Source: an uncultured Flavobacteriales bacterium
Lineage (GTDB): Bacteria; Bacteroidota; Bacteroidia; Flavobacteriales_D; Sanyastnellaceae
NCBI GenBank assembly: GCA_937996585.1
Contig: CALKUW010000082.1
Location: forward strand, 1 to 10,080
Direction: 5' to 3'
DNA: 10,080 bases
Part shown: positions 6,825 to 10,080 of the stretch, one piece after another
Layout of the letters: every line of letters begins with the position of its first letter
Position numbering within the stretch: position 1 is the stretch's first letter
Program-made: the position numbers and the translations under genes
The notes under the pieces: generated by a model
Told to the model about the DNA's origin: nothing
The model's input: only the letters and a program-made list of their open reading frames with translations
Databases searched by the model: none

Positions 6825-6839
6825 GGCCCGAGATGGGCC
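6825..6839. promoter_or_regulatory. GC-rich inverted repeat before the SulP start
   Basis: GGCCC and GGGCC arms form a perfect 5-bp stem with a 5-base loop, 19 bases before the chosen GTG at 6805 in the regulator-SulP gap. It could be an operator or an mRNA hairpin controlling SulP translation. If translation starts at 6844 it lies inside the coding region. It is short enough to arise by chance in GC-rich DNA. Confidence 0.25.
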
Positions 6840-6871
6840 GCCACACAGGTTACGCAAACCCAAGTACGACC

Positions 6872-7504
6872 TTAGAATTTGAGGACCTCGATGCGGTTGC
6901 GGTGAAGCTCGATGGTGCCCTCCCGCTCGAGCTGCTTCAGGATGCGCGAGACCACGACCCGGGAGGTGTGCAGGTCGGCGGCGATTTCGGCGTGCGTGGT
7001 GGACAGGGAGGTCGTACCGTTCACCTTGACCCGGTCACTCAGGTATTTGGCGAGCCTGTCGTGAAGGTCCATGAAGGCGACCGAATCCATCGCTTCCACC
7101 AGTTCCTGTAGTCTGGTATTGAAGCTCTCGATCACGAACTGTCTGAAATCCGAGTATGTACCAATCCAGTCGTAGGCCTTGTCCATAGGGACAATCACAA
7201 GGGTGCTGTCCTGCTCGGCGACGGCGCGGATGGCGCTCTTGGAGACCCCGAAAAAGCTGCCCAGTGTCATGGCACAGCTGTCACCGGCTTCGAGGAAGTA
7301 GATGAGCATCTCGTCGCCTGCATCGTCGACCCTGAGGATCTTGATTGCGCCCTTCATCAGAAGTGGAAGACCGGGAATCGGGTCGCCCACATCCATGATG
7401 AGCGTGCCTTTCTCGACCTCGCGGAATTGACCGGATTGGACAATCGTGTCCAGGAGCTCCGGGTTGAGCAGGTGGCCGTAGGTCTCAGCGAGCAGGTTCT
7501 GCAT
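6872..7504 (-). CDS. Crp/Fnr-family transcriptional regulator
   Basis: This 210-residue regulator has an N-terminal cyclic-nucleotide-binding fold (about 15-115), a dimerisation helix (about 118-150) and a C-terminal winged helix-turn-helix. HAEIAADLHTSRVVVSRILK (171-190) is the recognition region, followed by a wing ending NRIEVLKF. The stretch GDSCAMTLG (74-82) holds Cys77, the only Cys in the protein. An Fnr-type iron-sulfur cluster is therefore not possible, and the usual cAMP-contact phosphate cassette is not evident either. The effector cannot be named; a thiol-based signal through Cys77 is conceivable. It starts 9 bases after the helicase stop and is followed by the SulP and persulfide-dioxygenase genes on the same strand, so it is a fair candidate for their regulator, though distant targets are equally possible. 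The ATG at 7504 is the family-typical start. Confidence 0.9.
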   Translation of the reverse strand: MQNLLAETYGHLLNPELLDTIVQSGQFREVEKGTLIMDVGDPIPGLPLLMKGAIKILRVDDAGDEMLIYFLEAGDSCAMTLGSFFGVSKSAIRAVAEQDSTLVIVPMDKAYDWIGTYSDFRQFVIESFNTRLQELVEAMDSVAFMDLHDRLAKYLSDRVKVNGTTSLSTTHAEIAADLHTSRVVVSRILKQLEREGTIELHRNRIEVLKF

Positions 7505-7513
7505 GACCCGAAA

Positions 7514-8920
7514 TTAATTCGACCCGCCGGAAGAGGGCTGTGGTCCCCGTCCGCCAGGCCTGCGGCGTTTGTTCCTGCCTCCGCCGGGCTTGCCTCCACC
7601 ATGCCCCCCCGAGGAAGGGCGTCCGTTGCGGTTTCCCGAACCTCCACGGAAGGACTTGCCCTTGCCGGAATGGCCGCCGGGTCGACCGCCAGGGCCACCG
7701 CGTCTTTTTTTGCCGGATCCCTTACCCTTGCCGCCGCCTGAGGATCCGGGTCGCTCGGAATCGAGGGGAATGGGGGGCAGGGGCAGGTGGTAGTCCTGGT
7801 CCGTGTCGAGCGGAACCTCTCGGCGAATCAGGCGTTGGATGTCGCGCAGGTAGGTCCTTTCGTCCTCCTCGTTGCAGAACGAAATGGCAATGCCTTCCGC
7901 TCCGGCACGGCCCGTGCGGCCAATGCGGTGCACATAGGTCTCAGGAATGTTGGGGATTTCGAAGTTGACGACGTGGCTCAGCTCATCGACATCAATGCCT
8001 CGAGCAGCGATGTCCGTGGCGACCAGCACACCGAGGTCGCCGCGCTTGAAGGCCTTCATCGCCTTTTCGCGCTGGGGCTGGCTCTTGTTGCCGTGGATGG
8101 CCTCGCTCCGCACGCCTTCCTTTCGCAGATGGCGAACGAGCTTGTCCGCGCCATATTTGGTGCGGGTGAACACGAGGGCACTGGTCACATCCGGCGCCTT
8201 CAGCACATCGACGAGCAGGTGTTTCTTCTCGGTCTGCCGGACGAAGTAGACGCGCTGGTCCACCGTCTCCGCTGCGGAGCTGCGGCGCTCGACCTCCACC
8301 GTCACGGGGGCGTCGAGTATGGTGTCGGCCAGCTCCTGGATGTTCTGCGGCATGGTGGCAGAGAAGAACAGAGATTGGCGCTTCGGCGGCAACAGCTTGA
8401 TCACCTTCCGGATGTCGTGGATGAAGCCCATGTCGAGCATGGTATCCGCTTCATCGAGCACGAAATATTCGAGGTGACGGAGATCCACGTAGCCCTGGTC
8501 GATGAGGTCGAGCAGGCGTCCAGGGGTGGCCACCACGATGTCCACACCACGTTTCAATGCGGAAACCTGCTTGCCCTGAGAGACTCCACCAAAGATCACG
8601 GTGTGCGCGATGTTCATGTAGGGCGAATAATCCCGGATGCTGTCACCGATCTGTGCGGAGAGCTCCCTGGTCGGGCTCAGGATGAGGGCGCGGATGACCT
8701 TCCGGGCATTCCTTGGGGGGTGCATTCCGAGCCTGTGCAGCATGGGCAGTGAGAATGCCGCCGTCTTGCCAGTGCCGGTCTGGGCGACCCCGAGGACGTC
8801 GCGTCCTTCGATCACATGGGGAATGGCCTGGGCCTGAATGGGGGTGGGGGTCTCGTATCCAAGCGGTACGAGGGCCTTCATGAGGGGTTCGCTCAAACCG
8901 AGCGAATGGAAGTCTGTCAA
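7514..8920 (-). CDS. rhlE: DEAD-box ATP-dependent RNA helicase, RhlE-like
   Basis: This 468-residue helicase unwinds short RNA duplexes in ribosome assembly or mRNA turnover, especially in the cold. It has the Q motif region (F4 to Q29, with PTPIQ), AQTGTGKT (46-53), PTREL (83-87), TPGR (132-135), DEAD (156-159), SAT (187-189), ARGID (306-310) and HRIGRTGR (331-338). From about 389 to the end is a basic Gly/Arg/Lys-rich tail with several RGG-like repeats, likely disordered and RNA-binding, as in many RhlE proteins. No ATG fits: the next in-frame ATG falls inside the Q motif (residue 14), so TTG at 8920 is taken as the start; it keeps the conserved Phe of the Q motif. A nine-codon open frame with a better ribosome site overlaps this TTG. 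The gene is 139 bases from the ammonium transporter gene and 9 bases before the regulator. Confidence 0.93.
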   Translation of the reverse strand: MTDFHSLGLSEPLMKALVPLGYETPTPIQAQAIPHVIEGRDVLGVAQTGTGKTAAFSLPMLHRLGMHPPRNARKVIRALILSPTRELSAQIGDSIRDYSPYMNIAHTVIFGGVSQGKQVSALKRGVDIVVATPGRLLDLIDQGYVDLRHLEYFVLDEADTMLDMGFIHDIRKVIKLLPPKRQSLFFSATMPQNIQELADTILDAPVTVEVERRSSAAETVDQRVYFVRQTEKKHLLVDVLKAPDVTSALVFTRTKYGADKLVRHLRKEGVRSEAIHGNKSQPQREKAMKAFKRGDLGVLVATDIAARGIDVDELSHVVNFEIPNIPETYVHRIGRTGRAGAEGIAISFCNEEDERTYLRDIQRLIRREVPLDTDQDYHLPLPPIPLDSERPGSSGGGKGKGSGKKRRGGPGGRPGGHSGKGKSFRGGSGNRNGRPSSGGHGGGKPGGGRNKRRRPGGRGPQPSSGGSN

Positions 8921-8946
8921 AAGAGTTGGGTTTGACGCAACTTCAT
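8917..8946 (-). CDS. Possible nine-residue upstream open frame overlapping the helicase start
   Basis: ATG at 8946 opens a frame encoding MKLRQTQLF and stopping at TGA (8919-8917). That stop overlaps the helicase TTG start as TTGA. A GAGAAGGG purine run lies just before the ATG, while the TTG has no Shine-Dalgarno. This arrangement would allow translational coupling or reinitiation controlling helicase output. It may be chance, as nine codons give no coding statistics. Confidence 0.3.
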   Translation of the reverse strand: MKLRQTQLF

Positions 8947-9000
8947 GACCCTTCTCGGACTCGTTTGCGTCGTGCGGTGCGAAGGTAACACCTTATTCCC

Positions 9001-9044
9001 TCTGAAGTGAGGCACATGCCCCCAACATTGGGGATTGTTTTGCA
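9001..9044. other. Small hairpins in the gap between the ammonium transporter and helicase genes
   Basis: CCCCAA (9020-9025) and TTGGGG (9028-9033) form an inverted repeat followed on the plus strand by ATTGTTTTG. The T-rich side faces the plus strand, where no gene ends, so it is not an ideal terminator for the minus-strand ammonium transporter gene. It may still mark the end of that transcript. CCTC/GAGG arms lie next to it, near 8999-9012. Otherwise this gap holds only the unlocated helicase promoter. Confidence 0.3.
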
Positions 9045-9059
9045 TCCGGGCTGGTGAAT

Positions 9060-10080
9060 TCAATCCAATTGTTCACCGTGCTGGCTCTCGTCTAGTCCGA
9101 GGGTCTCCTGCCAGCCGCTGACGCGCACCGGGATCATGACATCGACGATGCGGAAGAGGAGGTAGCTGCCACCGAAGGTGAACACCGCCACGCCGAGAAG
9201 GGCAATGATGTGCCACATGAATGTGGTTGTTTCACCCGATGTCAGTCCGACCTCTCCGGCGAAGACCCCGGTCAGGATCATGCCGACGATGCCCCCCACA
9301 CCGTGCGACGGAAAGACATCGAGCGTGTCATCCAGGCCGCTCCGCTTCTGGCGGGAGATGGCCCAATTCGAGACGAGCGCAGCAATGAAGCCGATGAGGA
9401 CACTCTCCTGCACGGTCACGAAGCCGGCGGCGGGGGTGATGGCGACCAGGCCGACAATGGCGCCGATGCAGGCACCCACCGCGTTCATCTTCCGGCCCTG
9501 GAAGCGCTCGAAGAACATCCACGTGATCATGCCGCTGGCCGAGGCGAAGTGGGTGTTGGCGAAGGCCAGCACAGCGTCGCTGTTGGCGCCCAGCGCCGAG
9601 CCGGCATTGAAGCCGAACCAGCCGAACCACAACAGGCCGGTGCCGAGGATGATGAAGGGGATGTTGGCGTGCTCGAGGCGGTCCACCTTGCGCGGTCCCA
9701 GGAAGACGGCGCCGGCGAGCGCGGCGAATCCGGCGGACATGTGGACGACCGTACCCCCGGCGAAGTCCAGTACGCCGAGGTTCATCAGCAGCCCGTCCGG
9801 ATGCCAGGTCATGTGGGCGAGCGGTGCATAGATGAAGACGGAAAACAGCACCATGAACAGGATGTAGCTCCGGAACCGGATGCGGCCCGCCATGCTGCCC
9901 GTGATGAGCGCCGGTGTGATGATGGCGAACTTCAATTGGAACAGAGCGAAGAGGAGGAAGGGGATGCTGCTGCCGATGCGCGGGTGGGGTGCTGCTCCGA
10001 CGTTGTTGAAGTTCAGGAAGGTCAGAGGGTTGCCGATGATGCCGCCGATGCTGTCGCCGAAGCACAGGCTGAAGCCGAAC
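9060..10080 (-). CDS. amt: Ammonium transporter Amt, C-terminal part (start outside window)
   Basis: The frame stays open to the window edge, giving the last 340 codons of an Amt/MEP/Rh ammonium channel, an inner-membrane trimer that moves ammonium/ammonia. The first residues (FGFSLCFGDS) continue through IGNPLTFLNF and IPFLLFALFQLKFAIITPALITG, all Amt-typical. GTVVHMSAG carries the first pore His and FPSHGVGGIVG the second of the twin-His pair; WFGWFGFNAGSAL is also conserved. The protein ends with the usual cytosolic tail GLDESQHGE, which in characterised Amts takes part in inter-subunit gating. The N-terminal helices are missing only because the window ends. No glnK/PII gene follows; the next gene is the helicase after 139 bases. 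It is nitrogen-related and probably not part of the sulfur cluster. Confidence 0.96.
   Translation of the reverse strand, partial: FGFSLCFGDSIGGIIGNPLTFLNFNNVGAAPHPRIGSSIPFLLFALFQLKFAIITPALITGSMAGRIRFRSYILFMVLFSVFIYAPLAHMTWHPDGLLMNLGVLDFAGGTVVHMSAGFAALAGAVFLGPRKVDRLEHANIPFIILGTGLLWFGWFGFNAGSALGANSDAVLAFANTHFASASGMITWMFFERFQGRKMNAVGACIGAIVGLVAITPAAGFVTVQESVLIGFIAALVSNWAISRQKRSGLDDTLDVFPSHGVGGIVGMILTGVFAGEVGLTSGETTTFMWHIIALLGVAVFTFGGSYLLFRIVDVMIPVRVSGWQETLGLDESQHGEQLD

Noticed and set aside
6872..7504. Fnr-type oxygen sensor
   Set aside because: Only one Cys (Cys77) is present in the whole protein, so the four-Cys iron-sulfur site of Fnr cannot form.
7511..7522. TAATTTCG-like promoter just before the Crp/Fnr gene
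   Set aside because: It has one mismatch to TAnnTTTG and no TTG at the right distance upstream, so it is not strong enough to call.
7787..8752. 321-codon open frame on the plus strand inside the helicase gene
   Set aside because: It is fully antisense to conserved DEAD-box motifs and has no domain pattern, so it is a codon-bias shadow.
8978..8987. TACCTTCG-like -7 element for the helicase on the minus strand
   Set aside because: It has one mismatch and no matching TTG at 17-23 bases. It is possible but unsupported.
1..10080. CRISPR array, insertion sequence, integrase, phage or defence genes
   Set aside because: I found no regular direct repeats, terminal inverted repeats with a transposase, or defence-type domains. 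All sizeable frames are explained by housekeeping, sulfur or nitrogen genes.

Overview
The window looks like a high-GC Bacteroidota (Bacteroidetes) chromosome segment. Three things support this: the one clear promoter has the Bacteroidota form TTG-N21-TAnnTTTG rather than the sigma70 -35/-10 form; most starts lack a good Shine-Dalgarno; and the protein types fit that phylum (a cNMP-fold regulator of the Bacteroidota Crp/Fnr type, the CysC-like/DUF2061/CysD/CysN group, and a metallo-beta-lactamase-rhodanese fusion). Lineage is inferred from these traits only. There is no IS element, CRISPR array, integrase, phage gene or toxin-antitoxin pair, and the region reads as ordinary chromosomal backbone centred on sulfur.

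Left part (1-2941, + strand): a tight sulfate-activation operon of a short APS-kinase-like protein, a small DUF2061 membrane protein, cysD and cysN. CysD and CysN form ATP sulfurylase (sulfate to APS). The kinase-like protein sits where CysC would be, but it lacks the usual catalytic-loop Ser and the substrate lid, so its activity is in doubt. Middle (2949-3638, - strand): a small orphan lipoprotein gene converging on cysN with a 7-base gap, then a tRNA-Leu(CAG) with its own promoter, a leader hairpin and an intrinsic terminator.

Right part (3636-8920, - strand): in transcription order, an RhlE-type DEAD-box RNA helicase, a Crp/Fnr-type regulator, a SulP-family anion (probably sulfate) transporter with a STAS domain, and a persulfide-dioxygenase/double-rhodanese fusion. 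Gaps are 9, about 66 and 44 bases with no terminator seen, so these may be one transcript. The far right edge (9060 to the end, - strand) is the C-terminal part of an Amt ammonium transporter whose start lies outside the window.

Taken together, SulP would import sulfate, CysDN would activate it, and the persulfide dioxygenase-rhodanese would deal with sulfane sulfur and return sulfite or thiosulfate. The regulator between helicase and transporter is a candidate local controller. No reductase (CysH, CysIJ) is present, so the pathway must continue elsewhere. I see no clearly novel system. The best leads are the altered CysC-like protein with its DUF2061 partner, and the regulator-SulP-persulfide oxidation cluster.
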